Notes: generated from the sequence alone by a model not told the origin. DNA of 64,000 bases from Janthinobacterium sp. B9-8 (GCF_000969645.2 NZ_CP014222.1:3103740-3167739), one strand, 5' to 3'. Shown: positions 1 through 9,206, counted from the stretch's first letter. Translations and numbers: made by a program.

Positions 1-873
1 TTTTGTGCTCAGATCGCAGATAGATTACTATCTGAGCAAGACCATTGGCAGCATCAGTTAGAACTGGTGAATACCAAGCGTGTTTTACATGTACGTGGCA
101 CACATTTACTCGACCAACAAGACGAAAGCCACACTGGTTTTGTGGTGGTGTTTGATGATATTACTGATCTGCTTTCAGCCCAGCGTGATGCGGCATGGGG
201 TGAGGTAGCAAGACGCTTAGCACATGAAATTAAAAACCCGCTCACGCCCATCCAGCTTGCAGCAGAGCGTATGGAGCATAAGCTGGCCGATAAGCTAGAT
301 ACCGCCAGCGCGGAATTATTATCAAGAAATACCCAGACCATTGTGCGCCAGGTTGGCGCGCTTAAAGATATGGTGGATGCCTTTCGTGATTACGCAAGGC
401 AGCCAAGTGGCAAGAAAAAGCCACTCGATTTACAGCAATTACTCACTGAAATTTTAGTGCTGTACGAAGCCTCTCCGCTGATTTTAAACAAAATGAGTGA
501 GGAGCCTTTAATCGTGCTTGGCGATGCCACTCAGCTACGCCAAGTGATCCATAACCTCTTGCAAAATGCGCAAGACGCCATTGCAGGGCAAGAAAATTCT
601 GAAAGTCCAAAACGAATTTGCCTTAAGATGGAAAAAAGCGAACGTTTTGCAAGCCTAACCGTTACAGATAGTGGTAGTGGATTTCCCAATGAACTTTTAT
701 CTCGCGTTTTTGAGCCCTATATCACCACCAAGATAAAGGGCACGGGCTTAGGTTTAGCGATCGTAAAAAAAATAATCGAAGAACATCAGGGCCGAATACA
801 GGCCGGCAACAGGGATGAAGGCGGCGCTTGGGTACGTATCGAGCTGCCCCTCGCGGAGGAAGCAATTGGCTAG
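1..873 (+). CDS. ntrY: NtrY-type sensor histidine kinase, 5' end outside window
   Basis: Membrane sensor kinase that phosphorylates the response regulator NtrX encoded next. The frame is open from the first base, so the internal GTG at 67 is not the start; 290 codons are visible. In order they show the end of a PAS domain (FVVVFDDIT), a HisKA domain with H-box [10 protein letters not shown] (phospho-acceptor His near visible codon 75), the N-box [10 protein letters not shown]1 box TDSGSGFP and G2 box [11 protein letters not shown]. The transmembrane and HAMP parts expected of NtrY lie upstream of the window. The stop overlaps the ntrX start by 8 nt, implying translational coupling. The kinase motifs are intact, so the protein should be active. 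Identification as NtrY rests on the pairing with NtrX and the PAS-HisKA layout. Confidence 0.9.
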   Translation, partial: FCAQIADRLLSEQDHWQHQLELVNTKRVLHVRGTHLLDQQDESHTGFVVVFDDITDLLSAQRDAAWGEVARRLAHEIKNPLTPIQLAAERMEHKLADKLDTASAELLSRNTQTIVRQVGALKDMVDAFRDYARQPSGKKKPLDLQQLLTEILVLYEASPLILNKMSEEPLIVLGDATQLRQVIHNLLQNAQDAIAGQENSESPKRICLKMEKSERFASLTVTDSGSGFPNELLSRVFEPYITTKIKGTGLGLAIVKKIIEEHQGRIQAGNRDEGGAWVRIELPLAEEAIG

Positions 874-2167
874 TCAGGATATTTTGATCGTCGACGATGA
901 AGTCGGCATTCGTGAATTATTGTCGGAAATTCTGCAAGATGAAGGCTATGGCATTGTGCTGGCCGAAAATGCAGAGGCTGCCCGTAAAATCAGAAATCAA
1001 TCTCAGCCTCGTCTGGTGCTGCTCGATATCTGGATGCCAGATACTGACGGTATTACGCTGCTTAAAGAATGGTCGCGAAATGGCCAGCTCACCATGCCTG
1101 TGGTGATGATGTCCGGACATGCAACCATTGATACCGCAGTTGAGGCCACCCGAATTGGCGCGCTTGATTTCCTTGAAAAGCCAATTGGTTTGCAAAAACT
1201 ATTGGCAACGGTGAAACGCGCCCTTTCCTTGCCTAGCGAAACGGCAGTACGCGCCCCGACACTAGAGCGCTTAGGTGCAGGCCTTGCCATTCAAGAGTTG
1301 CAATCAACCCTTAGCCCGCTTCGCGGCAGGCCTGGCCCTGTCTTACTACTCGGCCAGCCGGGAGTAGGATTCGAGCACTGTGCACGCTTTTTGAATATGC
1401 CTAACGCGCCCTTTGTCTCGCCGCCATCTAATGAAGATTTAGCGCAGGCGCCGCAAGAGCTGCTCAATAAAGCTACGGGCGGCATCTTATTTTTGCGCGA
1501 TTTAGCTTGGCTCGATCGCCGCGCACAGCAAGGCTTGAAAACCATTCTGCCTAAGCTGGAAAAACAACGCGTGCGTCTGGTTTGTGCCTCAAGCAAACCA
1601 CTCAGTGTGTTGGCAAGCCAGCTTGAGCCTGAGCTTTTAAATTTTATTTCCCAGCTCAGCATCGCCATTCCGTCTTTGTCAGAGCACCGTGAAGATATTC
1701 CTGCATTGGCAGAAAAGCTTCTCTCTGATGCCATTGGCGTACATAAGCTAGGCCCACGCTTTTTTAGCCCGCTGGCTTTGCAGCTTTTAGCACGGCAAGT
1801 ATGGGCGGGTAATCTGGACGAGCTGGCAAATGTGGTAAAAAGCGTGGCCATTACCAGCCGCGACGGGGAAATTGATAGCGCCCCCCTTGCTCGCTTACTG
1901 TCTCAGTTTGCGCCCAATGGCAACGTCAATACCGAAAGCCACAACCAGCATGCCTCGGGCTTGCCCAATATTGATCTGAGCTTGCCACTACGTGAAGCGC
2001 GTGATCAATTTGAGAAGCTGTATATCGAAAGGCAAATCGACCTATCCAACGGTAATATGAGCCGGGTAGCAGAGAAAGTTGGCCTAGAGCGAACCCATCT
2101 TTACCGTAAATTAAAGCAACTCGGTATCGCCGTGCCAAAGAAACAGCGAAGCACTGAGGAAGAGTGA
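866..2167 (+). CDS. ntrX: NtrX-type response regulator with degenerate AAA+ domain
   Basis: Response regulator partner of NtrY, 433 aa. The start is taken as TTG at 866 because GGAGG (855-859) sits 6 nt upstream and the protein then begins directly with the receiver domain ([13 protein letters not shown]). Receiver residues 1-120 keep the acidic pair DD at 10-11, Asp54 (LLDIWMPD) and Lys106. The central domain (about 135-370) is recognisably sigma54-activator-like but the Walker A site reads GQPGVGF (163-169) without the Lys, and the stretch that normally carries GAFTGA before the Walker B-like ILFLRDL is shortened and lacks it. A Fis-type helix-turn-helix ([19 protein letters not shown]) ends the protein. 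It probably binds DNA and responds to phosphorylation but does not activate sigma54 polymerase by ATP hydrolysis. Confidence 0.9.
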   Translation: MASQDILIVDDEVGIRELLSEILQDEGYGIVLAENAEAARKIRNQSQPRLVLLDIWMPDTDGITLLKEWSRNGQLTMPVVMMSGHATIDTAVEATRIGALDFLEKPIGLQKLLATVKRALSLPSETAVRAPTLERLGAGLAIQELQSTLSPLRGRPGPVLLLGQPGVGFEHCARFLNMPNAPFVSPPSNEDLAQAPQELLNKATGGILFLRDLAWLDRRAQQGLKTILPKLEKQRVRLVCASSKPLSVLASQLEPELLNFISQLSIAIPSLSEHREDIPALAEKLLSDAIGVHKLGPRFFSPLALQLLARQVWAGNLDELANVVKSVAITSRDGEIDSAPLARLLSQFAPNGNVNTESHNQHASGLPNIDLSLPLREARDQFEKLYIERQIDLSNGNMSRVAEKVGLERTHLYRKLKQLGIAVPKKQRSTEEE

Positions 2168-3147
2168 TGTTAGCCAGGCCCACCCCTCTTCCCGCCGATA
2201 TAGACCGCTTGATTGCCAGTGCAGACGAAATTCTGCACAGGCAGGCGAATGAAGGCCTGCCGCTGGCAAGGCATGCTCTGATGCAAGCCAAAAGCATAGG
2301 CTATATCCAAGGGGAAGCACGGGCAGGTCTGCTGCTGGGCAGCGCGCAACTCATCCTTGGCCAGCAGCAAGCTGCGCTGGCCACCTTCCAGCAGGCGCTC
2401 ACTATTGCGCAAGCCTCCTCCTTAGAAAAATCCAATCTATTAGAGCAAATGGCCCGCAGCCATCATGATTTGGGCGATACCCCACAAGCCGCCAAAATCT
2501 GGGGCGAATGCGCTCAGATTGCACTGGAAAACCAACACTTCACCGTGTTTATTCAAGCGCAGATCGGCTTAGGGCAAGTGCATTTTGGTTTTGAAGAGTA
2601 TGAATTAGCCTTGCAATGCCATTACAAGGCCTTTGATTTTCTTTATACCAGCAAAGACCCAGTGCTTCGTTGCCAGGTGTATATCAATATCGTCATGGAT
2701 TTGTATAGCTTAGCGCGCTTAAGTGAAGCAGAAACTATGCTGCAAAGAGCGCGGGATATCTCTTTAACGATTCGTCACTTAGATAATGAAAGCGAAATTT
2801 ATCGTATCAGCGGCTTACTGCTACTGCAGCAAGGCAGTATAGAAAACGCACGGACAAACTTTGCAAGCGCATTAAAAATTTGCCTCCTGCAAGAAAACCC
2901 CTGGCATAAAGCAATGAGCCTGCTTGGTTTAGCCCATTGTGATCTGACCGGGCAGCTTTGGCACAATGCACGTGTCCAATTGGATGAGGCGCTCACCTTA
3001 GCCACGCAGCTGCAAAACCCACATTTGCTCTGCAAAACCCACCATGGCTTAATGCTAGCCTGTACCGGCCTCAAAGAAAACGCAGCGGCAAAAACCCACG
3101 AAATGGCCTTTACTCAATATAAAAAAATGCTTCAACGCCCAAACTAA
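2167..3147 (+). CDS. TPR-repeat protein
   Basis: Cytoplasmic all-helical protein of 326 aa built from tetratricopeptide-like repeats (for example LGSAQLILGQQQAALATFQQAL and later SALKICL-type helices), with no signal peptide or membrane segment and no attached enzymatic domain. The ATG at 2167 overlaps the ntrX stop (TGATG), and GAGGAAG lies just upstream, so it is translationally coupled to ntrX; an in-frame GTG at 2164 is an alternative. Position suggests a protein-protein scaffold connected with NtrYX signalling, but that is inference from location only. A terminator-like hairpin follows at 3151. Confidence 0.8.
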   Translation: MLARPTPLPADIDRLIASADEILHRQANEGLPLARHALMQAKSIGYIQGEARAGLLLGSAQLILGQQQAALATFQQALTIAQASSLEKSNLLEQMARSHHDLGDTPQAAKIWGECAQIALENQHFTVFIQAQIGLGQVHFGFEEYELALQCHYKAFDFLYTSKDPVLRCQVYINIVMDLYSLARLSEAETMLQRARDISLTIRHLDNESEIYRISGLLLLQQGSIENARTNFASALKICLLQENPWHKAMSLLGLAHCDLTGQLWHNARVQLDEALTLATQLQNPHLLCKTHHGLMLACTGLKENAAAKTHEMAFTQYKKMLQRPN

Positions 3148-3150
3148 ATA

Positions 3151-3184
3151 AAAAATGATGAGTCAATCGGGGCTTATCATTTTT
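3151..3184 (+). terminator. Rho-independent terminator after the ntrYX-TPR operon
   Basis: Inverted repeat with arms AAAAATGATGAG (3151-3162) and CTTATCATTTTT (3173-3184), 12 pairs with one G-T pair and a 10-nt loop, ending in T residues. It lies 4 nt after the TPR gene stop and separates it from trkA. Confidence 0.65.
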
Positions 3185-3350
3185 AAAGTGGGCATCAATC
3201 CACCGTGATCATCAACCAATCATTTTGCCGCACTCTTTACGCAGCACATCAAACACATCGCTAAAATAAGCAAAAGGTACACAACCCTGGGCAAAAAGGG
3301 CCTGTGTCCTACCGGCATTGATGCCTCCCCCCGAAAGATGGAAAACTACT

Positions 3351-4727
3351 GTGTCAAATATACTGATCCTTGGCGCTGGCCGTGTTGGCGCATCCGTTGC
3401 AGAGCAGCTGGTTCACGAGCGCTATAACGTCACCATTGTTGATGAAAATCCTGAAAGCTTAAAACCGCTCGCTGACCGGCTTGATCTTCGCACCGTGGTA
3501 GGCCATGCAGCCAGCCCTGCCGTACTGGCAGCGGCAGGTGCAGCAGATGCTGATCTTTTGCTCGCCGTTACCCCGCTTGATGAGCTGAATATGGTGGCGT
3601 GCAAGATTGCTTACGAGCTATTTAATATCCCAACCCGCTTAGCTCGGATTCGTGATCCGGATTTACTCGCCCGGCCCGAATTATTTAGTGAAAATAACTT
3701 TGCAATCGATCATGTCATTACCCCCGCGCAAATCGTCACCGATTATTTAGTAAGTCTGGTTGAAAACCCCGAAGCCCTACAGGTATTAGATTTTGCCGAT
3801 GGCAAAGCCCAACTGGTGGCCACAAGGGTTGAAGCAGGCGCGCATATGGACGGGCAGGATTTAGCGACCTTAAATCGCCTCCTGCCAAAAATTGATCGAC
3901 GCGTGGTTTCTATTTACCGTAAAGGCCACCGCATTCATCCCGATGGCGATACCATTTTGCAAGTCGGGGACGAAGTGTTTTTCCTTGCAGCCACCGAGCA
4001 TATCCGTGATGTCATCAAGGAAATGCGCGGCACAGAAAAGCCGATCAAGCGCATTACCCTCTCTGGCGGCGGCAATGTCGGCTTTAGATTGGCGCAAGCT
4101 TTAGAAAACGACTATCAAGTCAAAATAATCGAATCGAACCGTGAACGTGCAAACTGGCTAGCCGAAGCGCTGCCCAAAACATTGGTGCTCAGGGGCGATG
4201 CCACCGATGAAGCCCTGCTGGAAAGCGAGCAAGTTGATCGCTGCGATTTATATTTTGCGCTTACCTCGGATGATGAAGACAACATCATGTCCAGCCTTTT
4301 AGCCAAACAAATGGGTGCACGTAAAACCATCGCCATTATCAATCGCTCACGCTATGTCGATTTATTGCAGGGCGGCAAAATTGATGTGGCGATCTCACCC
4401 GCGATTGCCACCATCGGCTCCTTGCTCACCCATGTCAGAAGCGGTGATGTAGTGGCGGTGCACAGCCTACGCCGGGGTGCCGCCGAAGCAATGGAAATCA
4501 TTGTGCACGGCACACCGGCCACTTCCCGTGTGATTGGTAAAAAACTGGATGATATCAAGCTTCCTTCCGGCGCTGATTTAGCCGCCATTGTACGGGGAGA
4601 AAAAGTGCTGATTGCCCATGGCGACACCATCATCGAAGCCGAGGACCATGTAATTTTATTTGTAGATAACAAAACCCATATCCGCGAAATAGAAAAACTC
4701 TTCGCCGTTAAAATGGGGTTTTTCTAA
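3351..4727 (+). CDS. trkA: Trk potassium uptake system NAD-binding protein TrkA
   Basis: Peripheral cytoplasmic regulator of the TrkH potassium channel. Starting at the GTG at 3351 gives MSNILILGAGRVG and 458 aa, the same length as E. coli TrkA; ATG 3321 is a less likely upstream alternative. Two tandem RCK (TrkA-N/TrkA-C) halves are visible: the first Rossmann motif GAGRVGASVAEQL at about residues 7-19 and the second GGGNVGFRLAQAL at about 237-249, each followed by a TrkA-C domain (EVFFLAATEHIRD, DHVILFVDNKTHI). These halves bind NAD(H) in the family. The stop TAA shares its last base with the ATG of trkH, so the two subunits are made together. Confidence 0.95.
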   Translation: MSNILILGAGRVGASVAEQLVHERYNVTIVDENPESLKPLADRLDLRTVVGHAASPAVLAAAGAADADLLLAVTPLDELNMVACKIAYELFNIPTRLARIRDPDLLARPELFSENNFAIDHVITPAQIVTDYLVSLVENPEALQVLDFADGKAQLVATRVEAGAHMDGQDLATLNRLLPKIDRRVVSIYRKGHRIHPDGDTILQVGDEVFFLAATEHIRDVIKEMRGTEKPIKRITLSGGGNVGFRLAQALENDYQVKIIESNRERANWLAEALPKTLVLRGDATDEALLESEQVDRCDLYFALTSDDEDNIMSSLLAKQMGARKTIAIINRSRYVDLLQGGKIDVAISPAIATIGSLLTHVRSGDVVAVHSLRRGAAEAMEIIVHGTPATSRVIGKKLDDIKLPSGADLAAIVRGEKVLIAHGDTIIEAEDHVILFVDNKTHIREIEKLFAVKMGFF

Positions 4728-6196
4728 TGTCGCTCGCCCAACGTATTTTCCCCACCGTCAATATTCTGGCACGTGTATCAGGCATGTTTTCGCTGTGGAT
4801 TTTGCTCCCCATTGCTGTGGCATGGTTTGGCAATGATGATGGCTTATTCCCCTTTATTATTTCACTAGCCAGTTTGCTGCTCTGTAGCATGGCTTTAGCC
4901 ATTCTGACCCACGGCTATAAGCGGGAAATGAAAGCACGGGATGGTTTTGTTTTAGTAGTAGGCCTATGGACGGTGCTACCTGCCGTTTCTGCCCTGCCGC
5001 TGCTGCTATTCAATCCCTCACTCTCCTTCACCCACGCCTACTTTGAAACCATGTCGGCTCTCACCACCACAGGGGCCACGGTGCTCACGGGGCTCGATCA
5101 GCTGCCCCCTTCGATTAATTTATGGCGACATTTGCTTAACTGGCTGGGCGGGATGGGAATTATCGTGCTGGCCGTTGCCATCTTGCCCATGCTGGGTGTG
5201 GGCGGGCTTCAGCTCTTTAAAGCCGAAACCCCCGGCCCCATCAAAGACGCCAAGCTCACCCCACGCATTAGGGAAACAGCACGTAATCTGTGGATGGTCT
5301 ACGCAGGGCTCACACTGGCTTGCATTCTGCTGCTTAAATTTGTAGGTGGCATGAGTTGGCTGGATGCGGTTTGCCATGCTTTTGCTGCGATGTGTCTGGG
5401 CGGGTTTTCTACGCATGATGCCAGTGTGGGCTATTTTAACTCCCCCATTATCGAAGCCATTTTAATTATATTTATGCTGCTCGCCGCCACCAACTTTGCT
5501 ACACACTATGTAGCGCTGAGTGGCCGCAAACTATCTACCTACTTAAAAGACTCTGAATTTAAAGCCATGCTGTTGCTGATTCTGATCAGCACACTGGGCT
5601 GCGCCGCGTATTTGGTTCAGCAAAACACCTATACCGATTACCTGACCTCATTAAGGCATGTGGCATTTAATCTGGTATCGATTGCTACAGACTCTGGTTT
5701 TGCCAGCGTAGATTTTGGTATGTGGCCCATTTTTGTGCCGCTCCTGATGTTATTTTTATCCTGCATCACCGCCTGCTCTGGCTCTACAGGTGGCGGGATT
5801 AAAATGATTCGCACCCTCATTATGATGCGCGAATCCAACCGACAAATGTCCAGCTTGCTGCACCCCAGCGCCGTGCATCCGCTGCGGGTCAATGGCATGG
5901 CGATCCCTAATCAAATTATTTTTGCGGTGATGGGTTTTGTCTTTTTATACGCCATGAGTATCGTAGGGCTCACCTTTTTACTGCTGCTCACGGGGCTTGA
6001 TTTTCTCTCCAGCTTTACCGCTGTCATTGCCTGCATCAACAATGCGGGCCCCGGCCTTGGCGTGGTTGGCCCAGCCTCTAATTATGGCGTGCTCAGCGAT
6101 ATTCAAATCTGGATTTGCAACTTCGCCATGCTGCTTGGGCGATTAGAAGTGTTTTCCCTGCTGATCTTATTTACCCGTGCCTTCTGGAAATCCTAA
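4727..6196 (+). CDS. trkH: Trk potassium transporter membrane subunit TrkH
   Basis: Polytopic inner-membrane potassium channel subunit of 489 aa, the usual family length. The four pore-loop repeats expected of Trk/Ktr/HKT proteins can be read: TTTGATVL (about 113-120), CLGGFSTHD, ATDSGFASVDF and CINNAGPGLG, each with the filter glycine. Multiple hydrophobic helices alternate with these loops. It begins with an ATG overlapping the trkA stop by one base, giving a strict trkA-trkH operon. There is no downstream gene in close contact; the next start is 126 nt further. Confidence 0.95.
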   Translation: MSLAQRIFPTVNILARVSGMFSLWILLPIAVAWFGNDDGLFPFIISLASLLLCSMALAILTHGYKREMKARDGFVLVVGLWTVLPAVSALPLLLFNPSLSFTHAYFETMSALTTTGATVLTGLDQLPPSINLWRHLLNWLGGMGIIVLAVAILPMLGVGGLQLFKAETPGPIKDAKLTPRIRETARNLWMVYAGLTLACILLLKFVGGMSWLDAVCHAFAAMCLGGFSTHDASVGYFNSPIIEAILIIFMLLAATNFATHYVALSGRKLSTYLKDSEFKAMLLLILISTLGCAAYLVQQNTYTDYLTSLRHVAFNLVSIATDSGFASVDFGMWPIFVPLLMLFLSCITACSGSTGGGIKMIRTLIMMRESNRQMSSLLHPSAVHPLRVNGMAIPNQIIFAVMGFVFLYAMSIVGLTFLLLLTGLDFLSSFTAVIACINNAGPGLGVVGPASNYGVLSDIQIWICNFAMLLGRLEVFSLLILFTRAFWKS

Positions 6197-6322
6197 GCAA
6201 AGGACTGGGGATGTTAAGGTAATACGCCATTTTAAGGCGCTGATGTAAGCTGTTAAACTGCGTTTGTATTGGCTCACCCCGAGCCCATTACCGTACACAA
6301 CAGCGATCTGCAGAGCCTTAAA

Positions 6323-6952
6323 ATGGATGTCTTTATCACCGGTTTTTTACTGTCTATTTCTCTTTGCCTTGATCTTGGCATTGTCAACGTAGCACTGATC
6401 GACACCAGCTTGAAACACGGCCCACGCCCCGCGCTATGGATGGGCCTTGGCTCTTGTTTTGGCGATATGGTATGGGCGATTGTTTCCCTCTTAGGGATGA
6501 GCATTTTGCTGCAATTTACGGCAGTTAAATGGATCACTTGGCTAGGCGGTGGCTCGCTCTTACTTTTCCTCGCCGTCAAAATGGCGCGCCAAGCCTGGCA
6601 AGATGCCAAACAAATAGAAAGTACCACGCTACCGAAGGCAGGCCGACGAGGCATGTTTGGCCGCGGCATGATGCTGGCGATGGCATCGCCCTCATCCATC
6701 CTTTGGTTTGCTGCCGTAGGTGGCAGCCTGATTGCGCAAGCCACCGATGGCAGCATGCTCTCTACCGCACGGTTTCTTTGCGGCTTTTTTGCCGGCGGCA
6801 TGGCTTGGACTTTACTGATGGTTTACAGCGCCACCCACGGTGCCAAGCTATTTGGTCAGCGCTTTACTCAGGGCTGCCTGCTGCTATCGGCCCTGCTTTA
6901 CCTGTGGTTTGCGGGCTTGGTATTGGTTAATGGCTATCGTAATTTGCTGTAA
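6323..6952 (+). CDS. LysE/RhtB-family exporter
   Basis: Inner-membrane protein of 209 aa in the LysE superfamily (amino-acid or small-solute efflux). ATG 6323 is chosen because it begins with the first membrane helix (MDVFITGFLLSISLCLD) and gives the family's usual length of about 205-210; upstream in-frame codons have no membrane or signal character. The N-terminal motif SLCLDLGIVNVALI corresponds to the conserved 'PGP/PGPN' first-helix region but with LDLG in place of the prolines, a divergence from standard RhtB. Six hydrophobic segments are visible. Substrate cannot be read from sequence. Confidence 0.75.
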   Translation: MDVFITGFLLSISLCLDLGIVNVALIDTSLKHGPRPALWMGLGSCFGDMVWAIVSLLGMSILLQFTAVKWITWLGGGSLLLFLAVKMARQAWQDAKQIESTTLPKAGRRGMFGRGMMLAMASPSSILWFAAVGGSLIAQATDGSMLSTARFLCGFFAGGMAWTLLMVYSATHGAKLFGQRFTQGCLLLSALLYLWFAGLVLVNGYRNLL

Positions 6953-7145
6953 TAGGCCGACTAAAGCCGCTCTTCGGCTCATTAACCCCCCATACCGAAC
7001 TCCGCCTCATCTTTATTGCAGTGCACTTTTTTGAATGATAACGATTATTGTAATTTTTACGAATTAAATTACAGACTATCCATTCAAAAATCAAAAAATT
7101 AAGTAATTTTTTACAGAATTAACCTAAATAAACTTCTCGCTGGGC

Positions 7146-7286
7146 ATGGCCGATTTAAAAAAGAAAATTGCCGCCATCAAGCTGGCCGAAACTGGTTATT
7201 TACTGATTATTGATGCAGGTAAAACCTAGGTAAAGCACTGGTCCACCCCACCATGAGCAATAAAGATTTACTTAAAGATCCTAATA
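7146..7286 (+). pseudogene. Remnant of a Cache-type chemoreceptor sensor domain
   Basis: Translation from 7146 gives a segment containing KIAAIKLAETGYLLIIDAGK and then a TAG at 7227; shifting frame at 7229 continues GKALVHPTMSNKDLLKDPN. Joined, this matches the familiar small-Cache signature of methyl-accepting chemotaxis proteins, in which a 'TGY-x-x-x-D' strand is followed by 'GK-x-L-VHP'. No transmembrane segments, HAMP or signalling domain follow, and a dispersed repeat begins at the very next base, so this is a decayed fragment. Identification is from motif recall; a protein search of the two frames would confirm it. Confidence 0.6.
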
Positions 7287-7336
7287 CCCAAGTCTTGAAA
7301 CACGGAGGACACACAGAGTTTCACGGAGAAAAGAAA
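7287..7336 (+). repeat. CACGGAG-family repeat, half copy
   Basis: Begins CCCAAGTCTTGAAACACGG and runs through GTTTCACGGAGAAAA. It matches the left arm of the full palindromic copies at 42795, 48135 and 51233, and the half copy at 30345. It directly abuts the chemoreceptor remnant. Confidence 0.75.
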
Positions 7337-7355
7337 ATTGAGAATGAAAACCTGT

Positions 7356-7402
7356 GGTTAGCTGATTTATTCGCCTATTTGGAGTGAATAAATCAGCTAA
7401 CC
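7356..7402. repeat. GGTTAGC-family hairpin
   Basis: Perfect 17-bp inverted repeat, arms GGTTAGCTGATTTATTC (7356-7372) and its complement (7386-7402) with a 13-nt loop, followed by CCAACC. The same TTGGGTTAGC...GCTAACCCAA theme recurs at 36663-36807 and 53431-53540. Lying 44 nt after the metQ stop it may also end metQ transcription. Confidence 0.7.
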
Positions 7403-7445
7403 CAACCTACAAGTACATACCTATAGCGCCCCATACAGCAAGCAA

Positions 7446-8228
7446 TTAAAACGCTGGAACCACCGCGCCTGCGTATTTGCCTTCGATAAAGGTTTTAACT
7501 TGCTGGCTAGTTAAAGCTGCGGCCAATTTTTTAATGGCTGCACTGTCTTTATTATCCGGGCGGGCGACGAGGTAATTCACATAGGGCGAGCTGCGATCTT
7601 CCAGCGCTAATGAATCTTTAACCGGATTAAGCTTTGCTTCCAATGCGTAATTAGTATTGATCAGCGCTAAATCAACCTGATCTAAAACACGGGCCAACAT
7701 GGCTGCATCTAATTCACGGAATTTCAGTTTCTTTGGATTATCCACCACGTCTTTAGGTGTAGATAAAGCATTTGTTGGGTCTTTCAGTTTTAATAAACCA
7801 GATTTTTGCAGCAGTAATAAAGCACGGCCGCTATTGCTGCCTTCATTAGGGATAGCAACGGTTGCGCCGTTTGGTAAATCTTTTAATGACTTATATTTGC
7901 GCGAATAAGCGCCAAATGGCTCTACGTGTACGCCAGCAACAATCACCAGATTAGTGCCCTTGCCTTTATTAAAGTTATCCAGATATGGCTTAGTTTGGAA
8001 GTAATTGGCATCAATATTTTTTTGATCAACCTGCAAATTAGGCTGCACATAATCAGTAAATACTTTGATTTGTAAATCAACGCCTTCTTTAGCTAACTGA
8101 GGTTTTACTAATTCTAAAATTTCTGCATGAGGTACAGCAGTTGCAGCAATCGTGAGTTTTTCTGCTGCTTGTGCAAAGCCCGTTGCCAATAAAGCCGCCA
8201 GAGCGCTAAGAACCAGAGTTTTTTTCAT
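7446..8228 (-). CDS. metQ: MetQ/NlpA-family methionine-binding protein
   Basis: Periplasmic substrate-binding component of the D/L-methionine ABC transporter family, 260 aa. A signal peptide (about residues 1-21, ending TGFAQA-A) precedes the conserved NlpA fold with the motifs PHAEILE, DYVQPN, DANYFQ, PNEGSNSGRAL and LINTNYA. Most MetQ proteins are lipoproteins, but no lipobox cysteine is present here, so signal peptidase I cleavage and a soluble periplasmic form are expected. The partner ATPase (MetN) and permease (MetI) are not adjacent, so it is an orphan binding protein that must rely on a distant transporter. The methionine specificity is by family, not proven. Confidence 0.85.
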   Translation of the reverse strand: MKKTLVLSALAALLATGFAQAAEKLTIAATAVPHAEILELVKPQLAKEGVDLQIKVFTDYVQPNLQVDQKNIDANYFQTKPYLDNFNKGKGTNLVIVAGVHVEPFGAYSRKYKSLKDLPNGATVAIPNEGSNSGRALLLLQKSGLLKLKDPTNALSTPKDVVDNPKKLKFRELDAAMLARVLDQVDLALINTNYALEAKLNPVKDSLALEDRSSPYVNYLVARPDNKDSAAIKKLAAALTSQQVKTFIEGKYAGAVVPAF

Positions 8229-8471
8229 TTTAATTCCTTAGGGAGATATGAGGCTGTGTCTTGATCTGTCTGAAGTCTAACAAGCATTATTCACACCAAG
8301 AAGAAATATTAAATAACTTACATATAACAAAACAAGCTATAAACCATACCATGAACATTATTTAAGACCACCAATACGGCGGCTCTACTGATCAGCAAAG
8401 GTAATGTTGGCAAAATGGCAAGGGCATGAAGGCGAGTATAATCAAAGCTCAGCAAGCACCCACAGACCGCT

Positions 8472-9206
8472 ATGCCCTTACGCTACTTACGTGAACTCAC
8501 CGCCCCGGAGCGCAACAAGCGCAATAATTTCCACCTTGGAATAGCCTTATGTTTTGTGGCGGGTGCGACCAATGCTGGTGGATTTTTAGCCGTGGGCCAG
8601 TACACCTCGCATATGACGGGAATTTTATCGGGGCTAGCTGATAACTGGGTGCTGGGAAACTCAACGCTGATTCTTGCCGCAATGGCGAGCATATTGATGT
8701 TTATGGCGGGGGCAATCACGTCAACCTTGCTCATTAACTGGGCGCGCCGCCGGGGCAGCCGTAGCTTATATGCCGAGCCATTAATGCTGGAAGCGCTGCT
8801 ATTGCTGTGCTTTGGCCTACTCGGTGGACAGCTTGATTCTCACTCAAGCAAGCTGATATCGCTCACCATGCTGCTACTGTGTTTTATTATGGGCCTGCAA
8901 AACGCCATCATCACCAAGATTTCTAAGGCAGTAATCCGCACCACCCACCTTACCGGCTTAATCACCGATATCAGTATTGAGCTTGGGCGATTATTTTATT
9001 GGAACCGCAATCCCGATACGCCTGATCACATCAAAGTGCTTTGTGATCGTAAGCACCTCAAGGTGCAAAGCAGCCTAGTAATGGCGTTTTTTTGCGGTGC
9101 GGTGCTAGGGGCCTACGGCTTTAGCCATTTAGGATTTAGCTCAACAATTATCTTAGCGCTTATCCTGGCGCTACTTTCTATCGGACCTTTAATCGACCAC
9201 TTTTAA
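8472..9206 (+). CDS. DUF1275 (YoaK-like) membrane protein
   Basis: Inner-membrane protein of 244 aa with about six hydrophobic segments, matching DUF1275/YoaK by its opening GIALCFVAGATNAGGFLAVGQ and the following YTSHMTG motif and by FIMGLQNAIITKISKAVIRTTHLTG. Members of this family have no settled function. The stop codon at 9204-9206 overlaps the stop of the convergent ATPase gene: the four bases TTAA (9203-9206) serve as terminators of both frames. Confidence 0.8.
   Translation: MPLRYLRELTAPERNKRNNFHLGIALCFVAGATNAGGFLAVGQYTSHMTGILSGLADNWVLGNSTLILAAMASILMFMAGAITSTLLINWARRRGSRSLYAEPLMLEALLLLCFGLLGGQLDSHSSKLISLTMLLLCFIMGLQNAIITKISKAVIRTTHLTGLITDISIELGRLFYWNRNPDTPDHIKVLCDRKHLKVQSSLVMAFFCGAVLGAYGFSHLGFSSTIILALILALLSIGPLIDHF

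Larger units (their letters stand above)
6953..7445. other. Gene-free stretch with gene remnant and repeats
   Basis: Between the LysE-type gene and metQ there is no intact gene. The stretch holds an AT-rich segment with a weak Fur-box-like sequence (GATAACGATTATTG near 7035), a frameshifted chemoreceptor sensor fragment (7146-7286), one half-copy of the CACGGAG repeat (7287-7336) and a 17-bp-arm hairpin (7356-7402). Confidence 0.7.

Noticed and set aside
1291..1851. 186-codon open frame on the minus strand inside ntrX
   Set aside because: It is antisense to a clear response regulator, has no recognisable domain and no ribosome site; open only because of the codon pattern of the sense gene. 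The same holds for long antisense frames in the LysE gene (6274-6801), potC (15024-15581) and the aldehyde dehydrogenase (24444-24896 and 24583-25035).
3212..3350. Minus-strand frame before trkA ending in a coding-like stretch (PFAYFSDVFDVLRKECGKM)
   Set aside because: It looks like the C-terminal end of some protein, but there is no start, it runs into antisense of trkA and I do not recognise the family. A search with this stretch could show a gene remnant.
7034..7056. Fur-box-like sequence GATAACGATTATTG
   Set aside because: Only a partial match to the 19-bp consensus, in very AT-rich DNA, and no iron-related gene follows it.
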